DNA of 64,000 nucleotides from contig CM043946.1 of NCBI GenBank assembly GCA_014529385.2, positions 17,193,077-17,257,076 on the forward strand, read 5' to 3'. Each line of letters starts with the position of its first letter. Within the stretch, counting starts at the first letter, position 1. Shown here piece after piece: positions 19,056 to 30,960 of this stretch. The notes beneath the pieces were generated by a model. The model was given only the letters and a program-made list of their open reading frames with translations, did no database searches and was not told the DNA's origin. The position numbers and the translations under genes are program-made. Source of the stretch: Adiantum capillus-veneris (lineage: Eukaryota; Streptophyta; Polypodiopsida; Polypodiales; Pteridaceae).

Positions 19056-20510
19056 AACTGCAAATCCAATTGGAAAGAATTTTTGAAGCCTATAAAACAG
19101 TTCGTATGGAAACACTAGAGCCACAAGCCCTTGCTAACGGGGGAGATGGGAATGGATATCGAGACCAAAGAATCAAGGTAAAATTGGGATTATTGACCCC
19201 ATGCTGCATGCAGAAGCCTCGTGTGCCAACTTGTTGTCTTCTTGATGGACCCGAAACAGGAATGGGCTATAAACGAAACAAATCTTGCCTCGAAAGAGGG
19301 AACATGGAAGGAGGCCACAAAGCAAGGCAAGATTTTGGCACCTTTCTCGACATTCCTCAAGCCTGGTGGCTTCAGAGGGGAACTAGCATGAAAGTGTAAC
19401 AAAGCAGCTTCGACCTCGGAATGAGGGGATAATTTCAGATACTTCAGGGATTCCTCTCTCAAGTGGTCCCCCAGGCTCTCCAAACTTGGAAGGGGTTCCT
19501 TGGACACTTTTTGGAGGGAAGTTGCACGTTTGATAAACAACAAAGGAATTTCTAAAGTTTCTCATCTTTGGGATGATAGAAGCTTTTGTTGGAAGGATGT
19601 GGAGCTTGTAGTGCTACAACATGATTTGGGTATCTGCGAAAGGCTTTTGATTGGTAGACTCTTGAAAGTGTTGTCATCCTCATCTCCACCTATCTGCCGA
19701 TCATAAATTGATTGGAGAGCCTGCCATTGGCCGAAAGACAGAGTGTTCTCGCTTCCCAACACTAAGAGTACCTATAATGTACTGGTATATAAGATGGATT
19801 GGTTTGCCCCACTCACCGGAATCTAGAAGAAATACGAAAGAGCGATGAAAAAAGAGTGTTAATGTCATTTGGGAGATTAAATGGCATGAAAAAGGTATTC
19901 ATCTGGAAGGTGCTTTGGGGAGCCTTGCCTACTAGGATCAAGGTGCACACTAAAGGGATATGCATCGACACTTATTGCAAGTTAGCCTCTGAAGATCTCA
20001 TCTGTTCAGCAAGTGTCCTACTTCATGGGGATTGGCCGCTAAGATTTGCAAATGGGTACGGAAGACTTGGAAGAGCATTTTCTTTACTGATGATCTGATC
20101 TTGGGAGGGCGTAGATTCCAAAACCAGATAGTTTTGGTGTGCACCCAAATTACTAGGTTCTGCTACCTAAACCAGGTCTGGAAGTCTAGGAACCTTCAGG
20201 TATTTGAGGCCAAACTATCTATAGCTCATTTTGATGATATTGTGCATCTGAGCACTGAGCTCATCCATGGTGTAGGAGCAAGAAGAGGATCAACTGACAT
20301 GGATGAAAAATAGATTCATGCATTGAGTTGCTTAGAACACTCAAAGGGGTAGGTTTATCACCTCTAGTTTGGTATCCTCTTTGTTTGTGTACAAGCCTTT
20401 GTTGGAACCCTAGCCCCCTTAAGACACATGTAGTGCTTGAAGGAAATAGTATTCTTTTGCGGTTAATATAGATTATGTCAACTCACAATCGTGAGTATGA
20501 AAAAACAAGG
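18878..20510 (+). pseudogene. LINE-B ORF2 3' half with 3' tail (copy 4)
   Basis: Pieces in several frames: MIPYISFVSPLL near 19020-19055; LINNKGISKVSHLWDDRSFC near 19530-19590; VFIWKVLWGALPTRIKVHTK near 19890-19950; a disrupted Cys-His zinc motif around 19975-20030; and CKWVRKTWKSIFFTDDLILG (20043-20103). This is the order of the region after the RT palm in plant LINEs, ending in the zf-RVT domain. The minus-strand copy at 23870-30960 has matching text for the first two. The 3' end is CTCACAATCGTGAG at 20482-20495, one base off the palindrome, followed by an A run. Confidence 0.7.
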
Positions 20511-21440
20511 TGAGATTTCACGATGGCTTTCCAAAAAAGAAATCAAGATATGATGAAAATACACACATAATATATAAATTAGTATTTGTATTTTGGCTTT
20601 ATAAAAAACACAATAGAGAGAGAGAGTCACAATCACTTGTCCTTATGAAAAAAGCTCTTTATTATTTAAAAGCTTTAATAATAAAAAAAGTAGTTCCATC
20701 CTAAGAAAAAAGAAGAAGTATAAATTGTGTGTTTATGTTCAAAAGTATTACATGAGCAAAGAAAAAAAAAAGAAAAAGAGAAAGCCTTAAAAAATCATGT
20801 AAGACTCTGCGATGAAAGGGACCCATTTGACAAACCTCATGGTAACATTTAAGGTAAGTTCGCCATCATTGACACTAAAAACATTGGAAGGATGCCTATC
20901 CTGACCCAACACTAAAGCTTCTTTTAGAAAGCCAATAAAGTAAAATAGTAACGTAAATTTCAAGGTTGAAAATGAAAAATTCCCGGTTGAAATACCTTTG
21001 CCCTTAATTTTCAAGGTCCGACATTGAGCATTTTAGACTTATAAATCCCTATAAATACCTCATATTTCGGCTTCAAGCCTAGTTGTACCAATAGCTTGAC
21101 TTAAAATTCAAGGCCAAGAATTTGGTTAAGTTTGACAATCATTTTCGTATCTTATCAGCTTTACTGAAAGACACTTTGGAAAGAACTATGATTTGGACTT
21201 ATGTTGTTTGAACGGTCAATGCTTTTGATTTAAGGAATAACAAGTATCACAATAGAGACTGTCATGCCCTTTCCTAAAAAATTTGAACCTTTACAAACTT
21301 TGCGCAAATGTGTTTCATATATTTCATATTGAGAGTTCTTTTGGAAATGGACTCCCTGATCTTTGCTTTGCCACCATATAATATAGGCTCATTAGAGGCT
21401 CAAGAGACACGCATGAATGTGCACACGAGGGATGTTGTGT

Positions 21441-21471
21441 GCACGCACGCACGCATGCATGCACGCACGCA
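21441..21471. repeat. (GCAC)n/(GCAT)n tetranucleotide repeat
   Basis: An alternating purine-pyrimidine repeat of about 31 bp. Confidence 0.9.
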
Positions 21472-22347
21472 TCTCCATTTCAAATTTGAGGTATCTTTTA
21501 ATTTAAAGCAACCCAATCAGATGACGGTTCTATATTTGAGCTTGTAATTCACACTCATTAGAGGAAACTAATCATGCTTGCTGGCCTTGTTTTTTTTTAG
21601 TTGTTTACTAGTGAAATTCATTTCAAGATTATCAGGCATGAATGTTTTCAAGTTTTAGGGTAGAGGTGCCAGTAAGTAACAAGGCCCCAAAGCGGGGATG
21701 GTCCTACCTCCTGAGAACGTTTGAATATATATTAAAGTTGAAACTCTCTTGCACCAAAAGAGAGACAGCTTAATGGGAACATGTTCGGCTGCCATTGGCC
21801 GAATCGAGAGTTCGAACTTTGCTGTCTGAAATTTTTCCTTCTCACGCGGGGTGCGTCTCTCTTTTGGTACGCATTTTTGTAACACACGATTGTCGACGAC
21901 AACTCGTGCTCGCACTCTCGGCCATCGCTAGGCTTGGTGCCACTGCTACAGGTAGATGAGGTACGACGCTACGTTTTGCACCTCTTCTCTCTGCAAACAA
22001 GGTAGTAGAGCCAGAGAATTGCTAGCATGAAGTTAGTCGTCTCTATACTGGCTCCTCTACCCTATCTCGGGGGGTTCACTGTTCACTACCCCTCTATAAC
22101 GTACGTTCGTGGGATATTAAAAATCTCCCTTTTTTAACATGTTTGAATGAATAAAATGATTCCTTATTTTAGGATTTTTTTTTCAAAATAGAATATAAAA
22201 ACCCCTTAATTTATTGTATCTTTGTTAAATTGTCTAAAACTTTTGCATTTAAAAACCTCTTCTTTTGAACTCACGTTATACATTGACAAGATTACAAAGT
22301 GCACCCCTTGAGATTTTTTTAAGGGTGCAAACATAGAATTCAATTTG

Positions 22348-23057
<710 letters not shown>

Positions 23058-23869
23058 TTATCATCCTCAAAGGCTATAATATGATCTATGGAACCAAATT
23101 AAACATGTCAAATGCTCTATGTTAAGTTGATCAATGATTTTTTATGCTTGAGGAGTGTGGATATGAGGGTGGCAATTGAGCATCTATGAATTAGTTGCAA
23201 CACTAGAAATGTGACGAAATCAAGCTTGAAGGTGATCAAAACTAAGCACTCAAGTAGGGTATGAACAAGAGGCATAGTATGCGACAATGGAGAACACTTC
23301 CCAAATGCCTCAATGCAGCTAAGCTCAATTATAGCTAAGGTGCAAAGTGCAGATGGGGAGATAGACTAAAGTATCTATGGGTGAGTTTAGTAGATCATCT
23401 CTTATGATCAACATGATTTTGCAATTGATGGCAATGTGGTAATTTGGATTCTTATAAATTTTCCTAAGTCCATTATTTAAGCTTGCTATTCGAACCCTTC
23501 AATCATCACCATAGCATGATTAAGGCTATCATGATTCATTGTCACTCTCTAAGATCATCATTCATCATTAAAAGCATTGGTATGGATATGGAGATTGAAG
23601 GGTGAGATATCACCTTTAAGAACAATTTTTTTTTCTTGGTATGAAAATTTAGGCCCCAAAATTTTAGTGCGTTGGGATAGACAACTCCAATTTCCTTGTT
23701 GTGATCACATTTAGCAGGGGCTTTTTGGTAGAGACATAAGCAGTGTCCGGAAAAAGTGTGTCTTAACTTAGCCTTGAGTCATTTTAAAATTCAAGGTAGC
23801 CTCTTGAGAGGAGAGTGAAAAAGAAAAAAATTGCTTGAATATTGTAATAAATTAGTGTAAATATAATTT

Positions 23870-24213
23870 TGGCCATTGCTTATGCCACAGTTTATTAAGA
23901 GGGGCAAACCAATCTTTTCACAGTATTAGGTTGAAGTAAATTCCTTGGATTGCGGTTTAAAATTTTTTTTTGGTCCATAGGCCATCGCCATGCTTTTCAC
24001 TCAAATTCAGCCTTGTAAATACTCAGTAGAACTTGATTCAATTCTTTGATGGTTCTTTTAATTAAATGGCTTTCACTTTTATTGAGGACAAACTGAGTTG
24101 TCTGCTGGTTTGCACCTTTCCACTTAGTGGTGCTACCATCCCAAAATCGAGCTAGATGTCTCAAACCTTTGTTATTGGAAATCTCTCTCTAGCATGGATC
24201 TCTTAATTCACTT
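23870..24213 (-). pseudogene. LINE-B2 3' part, beyond the Copia-2 insertion
   Basis: Read on the minus strand, this encodes NNKGLRHLARFWDGSTTKWK and then a helix-rich stretch. This aligns with NNKGISKVSHLWDDRSF of the plus-strand copy near 19530. Further left, text matching GATTGGTTTGCCCC of that copy appears near 23905. Similarity fades before the zinc motif and no palindromic tail was found, so the left boundary is uncertain. The sequence continues into 27263 and onward when Copia-2 is removed. Confidence 0.6.
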
Positions 24214-24428
24214 TGTTGGGATTAAAGCCCAAGTGGCCTCTTATGCGGATATGGCCGGCCGGCCGCCTAACTCACTTACCTCTAACTCTTTGTATATACT
24301 CACATATACTTTGTGAATACTAAGGTATTGGGAGATAACCCTTCTAACAGCTCTCTGCGTACTGTACTGTGTAAGCTCACTGTGTGTGTGTGTGAGAGAG
24401 TCGACCCACGCTCCGCTCCGCGACTTCA
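24214..24428 (+). repeat. Copia-2 5' LTR (215 bp)
   Basis: It begins TGTTGGGATTAAAGCC and ends CGACTTCA. It differs from the 3' LTR mainly in a shorter GT tract (10 bp) and one base in the GGCCGGCCGGCCGCC stretch. Confidence 0.95.
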
Positions 24429-24437
24429 AAAAGAGGA

Positions 24438-25343
24438 ATGGAAATACTTTCTCATTATGGTTATTTGCCTGGCTTTTCATTTCAAGATTTTGAGTTTTGT
24501 GACCATTGTGTTTATGGTAAGCAAACACAGGAACCGCACAGATTAAAGAGGAATCGTAGGGACGAACGGTTAGCTCTTGTACACAGTGATCTATGCGGAC
24601 CAATGCCTGGTTTGTCACTAGGGGGAGCAGCGTACTTTTGTACATTCATAGATGACTATTCTCGCAAAGTATGGGTTTACTTCTTGAAGCACAAGGATGA
24701 GGTGCTCAAGGTCTTTAAGACATTCTTGCAGCTGGTGGAGAATCAGAGTGGTCAGAAGCTGAAGTGCTTGAGAACTGACAATGGTGGAGAGTACGTTTCC
24801 AAAGCTTTTCAAGACTTTTGTGAAGCAAAAGGGATTAAGCGGGAACTTACTGCACCATCTAATCCTTCACAGAATGGGGTTGCAGAACGTATGAATAGGA
24901 CCATACAAGAGAAGGTCAGAAGCATGTTGTCAAATGCTGAGTTGCCTGATGGATTTTGGGCGGAAGCAGTGGCTACACTAGTCCATTTGATCAACAGGTC
25001 TCCTAGTAGGGTTCTGGATAAGAGTGCAGTGGCCGAGATGCTATGGACAGGCAAGGCACCTTCGTATAAGCATCTCAGAGTCTTTGGTTGTGAAGCTTAT
25101 AGCCATATTCCTAAGGAGTTCAGAAATAAGTTAGAACCAAAGAGCAAGAAGTGTATATTTCTTGGCTACGGAGAATCGGGCGAGATGGGTTACCGGCTTT
25201 GGGATCCTGAGTCCAGAAAGCTTATTCGTAGCAATGATGTGCATTTCAATGAAGCCAAGTTTCACGCTAAGCCAGAGAAGACAGAGGAGATCAGAAGAGT
25301 TGTCTTCAGGGAAGATGGACCTAGTGCTAGCACATCAAGATAG
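24438..25343 (+). pseudogene. Copia-2 integrase, ended by an in-frame TAG
   Basis: The 301-codon frame starts within the pre-integrase zinc region (FEFCDHCVYGKQ). The catalytic triad is visible: Asp51 (HSDLCGP), Asp114 (TDNGGEY) and Glu150 (NGVAERMN), with the 35-residue spacing between the last two that is normal for Copia integrases. The C-terminal part (FGCEAYSHIPKEFRNKLEPK) follows. TAG at 25341-25343 interrupts, and the next frame continues in register, consistent with CAG to TAG. The frame begins near the deletion junction at 24429, so the first His-containing half of the zinc site is missing. Confidence 0.9.
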
Positions 25344-26948
25344 CATGGTCAGGCTCAGGAACAGCCTATAGTGGCTAGAGAGGCAGAATCAGTTGTGGTG
25401 AGACGTTACAAGGAAGCATTACAAGTGGTTGACTCGAAAAATTGGCAGTTGGCCATGCAGTCAGAGATGACAGCTCTGCATAAAAACCAGACATGGAAGT
25501 TGGTTAAATTACCACAGGGCAAAAAGGCTCTACCTTGTAAATGGGTTTACAGGTATAAGATCACCGCTCATGATAGTCAGCCAAAGTACAAAGCAAGGCT
25601 TGTTGCCAAGGGCTTTAAGCAAGAACAAGGCATTGACTTTGATGAAGTCTTCTCTCCAGTGGTCAAGATGACTACATTGAGATGCTTTCTTGCATTGGTT
25701 GCTATATTGGATTTGGTGTTGCACCAAATGGATGTCAAGATAGCGTTCTTGCATGGTGATTTAGATGTGGAAATTTACATGCAGCAGCCAGAAGGGTTTG
25801 TTGAGAAAGGCATGGAACATTTGGTATGCCAGTTGTTAAAGAGTCTTTATGGCTTAAAACAATCACCGAGGGCATGGTACCATAAGTTCCACCAGTTTAT
25901 GCTTTCTCAAGGCTACAAACGTAGTGAGTTCGATCACTGTCTATATACAAAGAAGGCTAAGGATGGCAATTGGCTGATCCTTATTTTGTATGTGGATGAC
26001 ATGTTGATTGCTGGCAAACACTTGGAAGAAATTTCAGCTTTGAAGTCAAAGATGGAAAAATCGTTTGACATGAAAGACATGGGTGAGGCAAGTCATATAC
26101 TTGGTATGCGCATTGAGAGAGACAGATCAAAGAAGTTGATTTGGTTATCTCAAACAGAGTATATTGACAAGGTTTTGCAACGTTTCAATATGGAGAAGGG
26201 AAAGGCATTGAGTGTTCCATTGCCACCATATGTGAAACTTAGCAAACAAGATTGTCCTGTGTCTGAGGAAGAAAAGGCTGAAATGGATAAGATTCCATAT
26301 GCGTCTGCAGTGGGTAGTTTGATGTATGCAATGATTGCTACACGTCTGGATATTGCATTTGCAGTGGGAGTGGTTAGCAGATATATGTCAAATCCCGACA
26401 AGAAACATTGGGAGGCAGTGAAAGGTATCATGAGATACTTAAAACATAGAAAGAGTATGCGTATATGCTATGGTAGTCAGGATTTGAGTGTCAGAGGATA
26501 CACTGACTCAGATTATGCAGGAGACTTGGATAAGAGGAGATCTACATCAGGCTATGTATTTACATTGGTTGGAGGTGCCATATCATGGCGATCTCGATTA
26601 CAAGATTGTGTTACGCAGTCTACTATAGAAGCTGAGTATGTTGCAGCAAATGAGGCATGCAAAGAAGCTATTTGGCTTGGTAGATTGGTTGCAGACTTGG
26701 GAATCAAAGTAGATATGCCAGAGTTATATTGTGATAGTCAAAGTGCTATACAATTGGCAAAGAATCCAGTGTTCCATTCGAAGACTAAGCATATTGATGT
26801 CAAATATCACTTCATTAGGGAAGTACTTGAAGACAAGCAGATACAACTGCTGAAGATCCACACCAAGGACAATCCTGCTGATCTACTCACAAAGGGACTT
26901 CCAGGAGAGGGCTTTGTGCATTGTCGTGAGTTATTGGGCATTGGATAG
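25344..26948 (+). pseudogene. Copia-2 reverse transcriptase and RNase H
   Basis: The frame continues in register from the TAG and is open for more than 525 codons. RT blocks include KWVYRYKITAHDSQPKYKAR, the catalytic YVDD (about residue 207 from 25371), YGLKQSPRAWYHKF and GEASHILGMRIERD. RNase H shows YTDSDYAGDL, STIEAEYVAA and DSQSAIQLAKNPV, ending NPADLLTKGL near 26895. Compared with Copia-3, a short in-frame segment before the RT is missing (VVVRR joins directly to YKEALQ). All catalytic residues expected by eye are present, so RT-RH could be functional if translated. Confidence 0.9.
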
Positions 26949-27021
26949 ATGGCAGCCATGTAAAACTTTGTACATTTATGTTCATAGATTTACAGTTACT
27001 TAAAGTGCCACATTGGACTTT

Positions 27022-27032
27022 AAGTGGGAGGT
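27022..27032 (+). promoter_or_regulatory. Copia-2 polypurine tract
   Basis: AAGTGGGAGGT lies immediately before the 3' LTR. Copia-3 has the same tract in reverse next to its own LTR. Confidence 0.8.
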
Positions 27033-27198
27033 TGTTGGGATTAAAGCCCAAGTGGCCTCTTATGCGGATATGGCCGGCCGCCCGCCTAACTCACTTACCT
27101 CTAACTCTTTGTATATACTCACATATACTTTGTGAATACTAAGGTATTGGGAGATAACCCTTCTAACAGCTCTCTGCGTACTGTACTGTGTAAGCTCA

Positions 27199-27229
<31 letters not shown>

Positions 27230-27257
27230 TCGACCCACGCTCCGCTCCGCGACTTCA
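27033..27257 (+). repeat. Copia-2 3' LTR (225 bp)
   Basis: Matches 24214-24428 except for a longer (GT)n tract and one substitution. The target duplication CACTT follows at 27258-27262. Confidence 0.95.
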
Positions 27258-27262
27258 CACTT

Positions 27263-27970
27263 CCCACTTTTCAGAGCAAGGAGGACCAGTGTGTTATGGA
27301 ATTATGAAAATATATGGCAGTCTTCCCCCATTCTAGGGTCTCTATATATCTGACACTTCCCATGATGCCCCCCAACCTTATTTTTTCCCACCAAGGTGCA
27401 AACAGTTGTCATGAATCCCTAGCTCCTTCCAAGGGGCCCTTGAGAGGAGAGTTTCACTCTATCAATCATGTAGCCTACCATAATGGCCCATGTTTGGTCT
27501 TGTTTGGCTAGTGCAACAAAAAATATAGCACATTGAGCCTTAGCATGCACTTCAGTGTCGAGGATCCTAATGCTACCTTGCTCCTTAGCTCTCACAAAAA
27601 AAATCCCATTTGGCCCACTGCCAGGGGATTGAATCTTTGGTGCAAAACTTCCAGATGAATTCATGTGGAATTCTTCCACATGAATATTTTCACCGGTTTC
27701 AAGAATTCCTTTGAGTTGCATTTAGCTATTTTCAAGTGAGGATATGAAGGAGATGTATGGGATCATAAAAGAAATAATCTCATGTATTTTCCCTAGAAGG
27801 GGAGGAGCACATACTCTCATTGATGCATCTTGCAATATGAACCTTATCCAAGACCCATTAGAACCTCTGCTTGTTAGTGATATCAACCCAAAGGGAGCCC
27901 TAGGTGGCAAAAGACCTTTCCTCTTTAGAGAAGAACTCTCTCCACCATTTAAACGGGTCAAATGAGTCAT
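27263..27970 (-). pseudogene. LINE-B2 ORF2, region after the RT palm
   Basis: Frames 27970-27722 and 27721-27419 carry MIPYISFISSLENS, matching MIPYISFVSPLL of the plus-strand copy, then a segment with AKAQCAIFFVALAKQDQTWA. Further left, TAIYFHNSITHWSSLL leads up to the Copia-2 insertion. The many stops and shifts show an old copy. In plant LINEs this part links the RT to the zinc-binding C-terminus. Confidence 0.65.
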
Positions 27971-28194
27971 TCTCTAATAGCGAGACCATTCTTGATTTCT
28001 CAACATTTCACTTTGACCCTGAGGTGATGGCAAATGTGTGAATGATCTTCAAAGCCTTTGTCAAGATCTATGGACTGGATTTCAAGAATATCAAGAAGTC
28101 ATCAACAAATAGCTTGGCCAAAAGCTATTTGTTTCCAAGTAAGGGCAAGCCTTGAATCTCTCTTCTTGATGCACTGGCTTCCAGCATGGGAGAC

Positions 28195-28450
28195 AAAAGG
28201 GTGAGAGCCAATGGTGAATAGAAGTAAGGCTACAGGGAAACCTTGTTTGATAGGTCTTTTGACTTCAACAGAACCTTAAATTCTATTATTAATCAACAAC
28301 TCTAAGTGACTGCCTGCCCCGAGGTGGTGAGAGTTGATGGCAAATAGAAGCGAGGCTAGAGGGAAACCCTGTTTGATAAATCTTTTGACTTCAAAGGAAC
28401 CCTAAATTCTATTATTAATCAACAACTCTGAGTGATTGCTTGTCTCAAGG
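28195..28450. repeat. 126-bp tandem duplication inside LINE-B2 RT
   Basis: GTGAGAGCCAATGG (28201) and GTGAGAGTTGATGG (28327) start similar units that share ATTCTATTATTAATCAACAA. About 10% of positions differ. Confidence 0.85.
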
Positions 28451-28467
28451 GTGTGCACCAGCTAACA

Positions 28468-28769
28468 AATCCGTGGTCCAAACCCCAGTGCTTCCATGAT
28501 GGATTCAATGAAGGACCAGGCGATTTGGTCATATGCTTTGTCAAAGCCGAGTTGCCAAAGGATACATTCTTGGTTTGTGAAGTTTGCATATTTGATGCCA
28601 ACCATAGTTGCTACAATAAATTCGTGGTCCAAACCCTAGTGCTTCCATGATGGATTCAATGAAGGACCAGGAAATTTGGTCATATGCTTTGTCAAAGTCG
28701 AGTTGCAAAAGGATACATTCTTGGTTTGTGAAGTTTGCATATTTGATGCCAACCATAGTTGTTAGAATA
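28468..28769. repeat. 151-bp tandem duplication inside LINE-B2 RT
   Basis: The stretch CGTGGTCCAAACCC recurs with a 151-bp period (28472 and 28623). The units differ by only a few bases and both encode the FDKAYDQ block or its degraded copy. Not related in sequence to the other 151-bp repeat at 39993. Confidence 0.9.
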
Positions 28770-29241
28770 TTGTCGTAAATGGACCTTCCCTTGATAAATC
28801 AGTGTTGGTGCAGAGTTATAGCTTTATCTAGGAGAGGAGATAGCCTGAAGGCAACAACTTTTGTAATCATTTTATATGCTATAGGCATCATAGTGATGGT
28901 TTACTAGTGCTTCAATTGGGAGCAAAAAACTTAATTAGGGATAGGTTTGATAAGCCCCCCTTTGACACTCATATCAAGCACCCCTTCCACTAGTTCCTTG
29001 TTGGCCATAAGCATAACAGGGGTCTTCAAATCCTCCTAGAACTCTACCAAGAACCCAGTTGTCAAAGCATCCCATCTAGGGGACTTCTCCCTACCTAGGG
29101 ATCAAAGAGAATGGGAGAAGTCATCCTTGATGAAACCCCTCTCTAGCAGATTTGCTTTTTTTTAAGAGATCATTATTTTGACATTTCCAAGAAGAGATGC
29201 TCTGGCTCTGTTCACTTTTATGGACCAAGATTCCGGTTGCC

Positions 29242-29577
29242 CTATGATATGACATAAGTGATCCAACATCGCCTTAGCCATAACATTAGGGTCTTGTACA
29301 AATTTCCCCTCTTATGCATCAGAGAGAGGATGATTTCCCGACTCATCTTAACTTTGAAGAAATGTACCTGATTGGTAGCCTCAAGTTGATGGAGAATCTC
29401 TCTCGATAATAGTCTAGCCTTCTTAACCTCTTCAAGTTTTTGCTCAACCAAGTTTACTTTAGCTTTAAGCCATCTCTTGCAATCCGCTTCAGAGACTATC
29501 TCTTCTTGTGTTTTGATGTTTAGCAATTCAACTTCATCTTTTAATTGTTTCTGGTGGTCCCCTTGGGGTTTCTTCAT
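29242..29577 (-). pseudogene. LINE-B2 ORF2 linker between endonuclease and RT
   Basis: A 111-codon charged frame contains EVELLNIKTQEEIVSEADCK and KKARLLSREILHQLEATNQV. This is the helical linker that in plant LINEs precedes the RT fingers. It is followed by broken frames toward 28770. Confidence 0.6.
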
Positions 29578-29651
29578 TCTTGGGCTTGTCCTTTTAATCG
29601 CTTTTTGTATACTCTAAGTAAATATATATGAGGCTCTAGGATTCTTCATTT

Positions 29652-30480
29652 CTATATCTTTATCTTCATTTCTATATCTTTATCTAGCTTGTGGAGAGTT
29701 TTTCTTGAGAAACTTTGGAAAAGGGCATTGTTGAAGAGGTGTTCTCCGATGACTAAAGTCTTCTTCAACCCATGAGGGTGCGGTCCATCTCCCTTGGCTT
29801 TACTAAATTTCATGAAGATCGGTAGGTGATTTGAGAAGCTTTGTGAAGTGACTACTTTCATTTCACTTTCCAACAAGATCCAATGAACTAGGTGGGGAAA
29901 TGGAATATGTAAAGCCAAGAAGCCATGTGAGTATATTGGAGACTTGTGTGAGTAAATCCTAGCAAACTATTCTTGACCAAAGATCCACTAGTGCCCATTT
30001 CTCACACAAACCCTGCCATTTTGCTTTCTCAAAGCCCACTAGTAGGCTTGAGGATCTCTGGTTTTGCCCCTTCTCTTCTCCACCATATTAAAATTTCCCA
30101 ATAGGATCCATTCCCCTTCTATAGGGGTGTCTCTATGTATCATCCACAATTTGGCTCTATTTTTGGCAATGCATGGGCCATAGATGTTGATGATGGTGAT
30201 GAATAGTTTCTCGGCCCAATTGACTAACACCCCTAGGGCTCTTCCTGGCACATGATTCAAGACCACTTTCAACTCAAGGTCCCTATCCACAATGGTAAGG
30301 ATGCTGCTATAACCATCAATACCTTCACCATAAAGAACCAGCTTTTGTCTCAAGGCTTGCTTTCTTCTGCAAAAGACATCAAGGTGATGCTCTTGAATGG
30401 CCCATCAATTAACTTCCCTAGCTTTACGTACTTCATCCCAGAATAGAGTGTGCTATTTTTAGGTTTCTAAGCCATTCACC
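29652..30480 (-). pseudogene. LINE-B2 ORF2 endonuclease, catalytic residues replaced
   Basis: The domain starts near 30410 with the Gln-Glu box (WAIQEHHLDVFC). It continues through GYSSILTIVDRDLELKVVLN, the strand IINIYGPC, and WILLGNFNMVEKRRGK, where the expected Gly-Asp-Phe-Asn reads Gly-Asn-Phe-Asn. The last box is FSNHLPIF instead of Ser-Asp-His. Both Asp-to-Asn changes fit single G-to-A transitions and would abolish nicking. Frames at 30353-30039 and 29918-29652 hold most of it, separated by stops. Confidence 0.7.
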
Positions 30481-30960
30481 ATGATTGGATAGAAAGATCT
30501 TCCATAATTGAGAAAGGGATGAACTCCTCCACCTCGAGGAAAAAATCCTCAGTAATCTCTTTTAGGTTGTCTTCTTCCATCAGCTGGGAGAGTGCTAGCT
30601 TTGAAGTCATGAAATTCTTGGGATTAGAATCCTACAACTCATCAAATAGAATATCATACAAAAGGATGTTTTAGGTTTGTTTGGTGGGTTTTATTTCAAC
30701 TAGGCAATTTCCCTAGCCTATCATTTGAACCATTTTTAGGAGATGCTCGAGACATGCTACTACCCTTCATCTCCCTTGTTTGAATGTAGGCACAATGACT
30801 ATCTTTTGGATCACTCGGGTAGGGGTTTTCTGCAAGGGGAGCATGCGAATAAAAATATAGCTGCAACCTTTACTTCATTGGTTGGGCTTGGGTTTTTTTG
30901 GGAGGGTTGCCATCAGGGTTGCTATGTGTCTTTCCCCCTGTTTCAGGATGTTTAATTTCT
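30481..30960 (-). pseudogene. probable LINE-B2 ORF1 C-terminus or 5' region
   Basis: On the minus strand an acidic stretch reads NFMTSKLALSQLMEEDNLKE followed by ITEDFFLEVEEF, just upstream of the endonuclease. The position suits an ORF1 tail, but I see no knuckle or DUF4283 text. The 5' end of LINE-B2 is not defined. Confidence 0.35.

Larger units (their letters stand above)
24214..27257 (+). mobile_element. Copia-2: Ty1/Copia element lacking gag and protease, nested in LINE-B2
   Basis: An element of 3044 bp is flanked by CACTT (24209-24213 and 27258-27262). Both LTRs are present, but the 5' LTR is joined directly to the integrase region. The primer site, leader, gag and protease are missing, a loss of roughly 2 kb judged against Copia-3. 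The pol part is otherwise well preserved. It lacks its own primer site and gag. The deletion either followed insertion or arose in the cDNA. Confidence 0.92.
27971..28770 (-). pseudogene. LINE-B2 reverse transcriptase palm, with tandem duplications
   Basis: The motif LQLDFDKAYDQISWSFIES marks the first RT palm block near 28700. The catalytic box reads FVDD at 28098-28109, a known variant of YADD. Between them, two blocks are each duplicated (28468-28618 with 28619-28769; about 28195-28326 with 28327-28450), so RT sequence is repeated in the order A, A', B, B' along the element. The frame is broken throughout. Confidence 0.7.
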
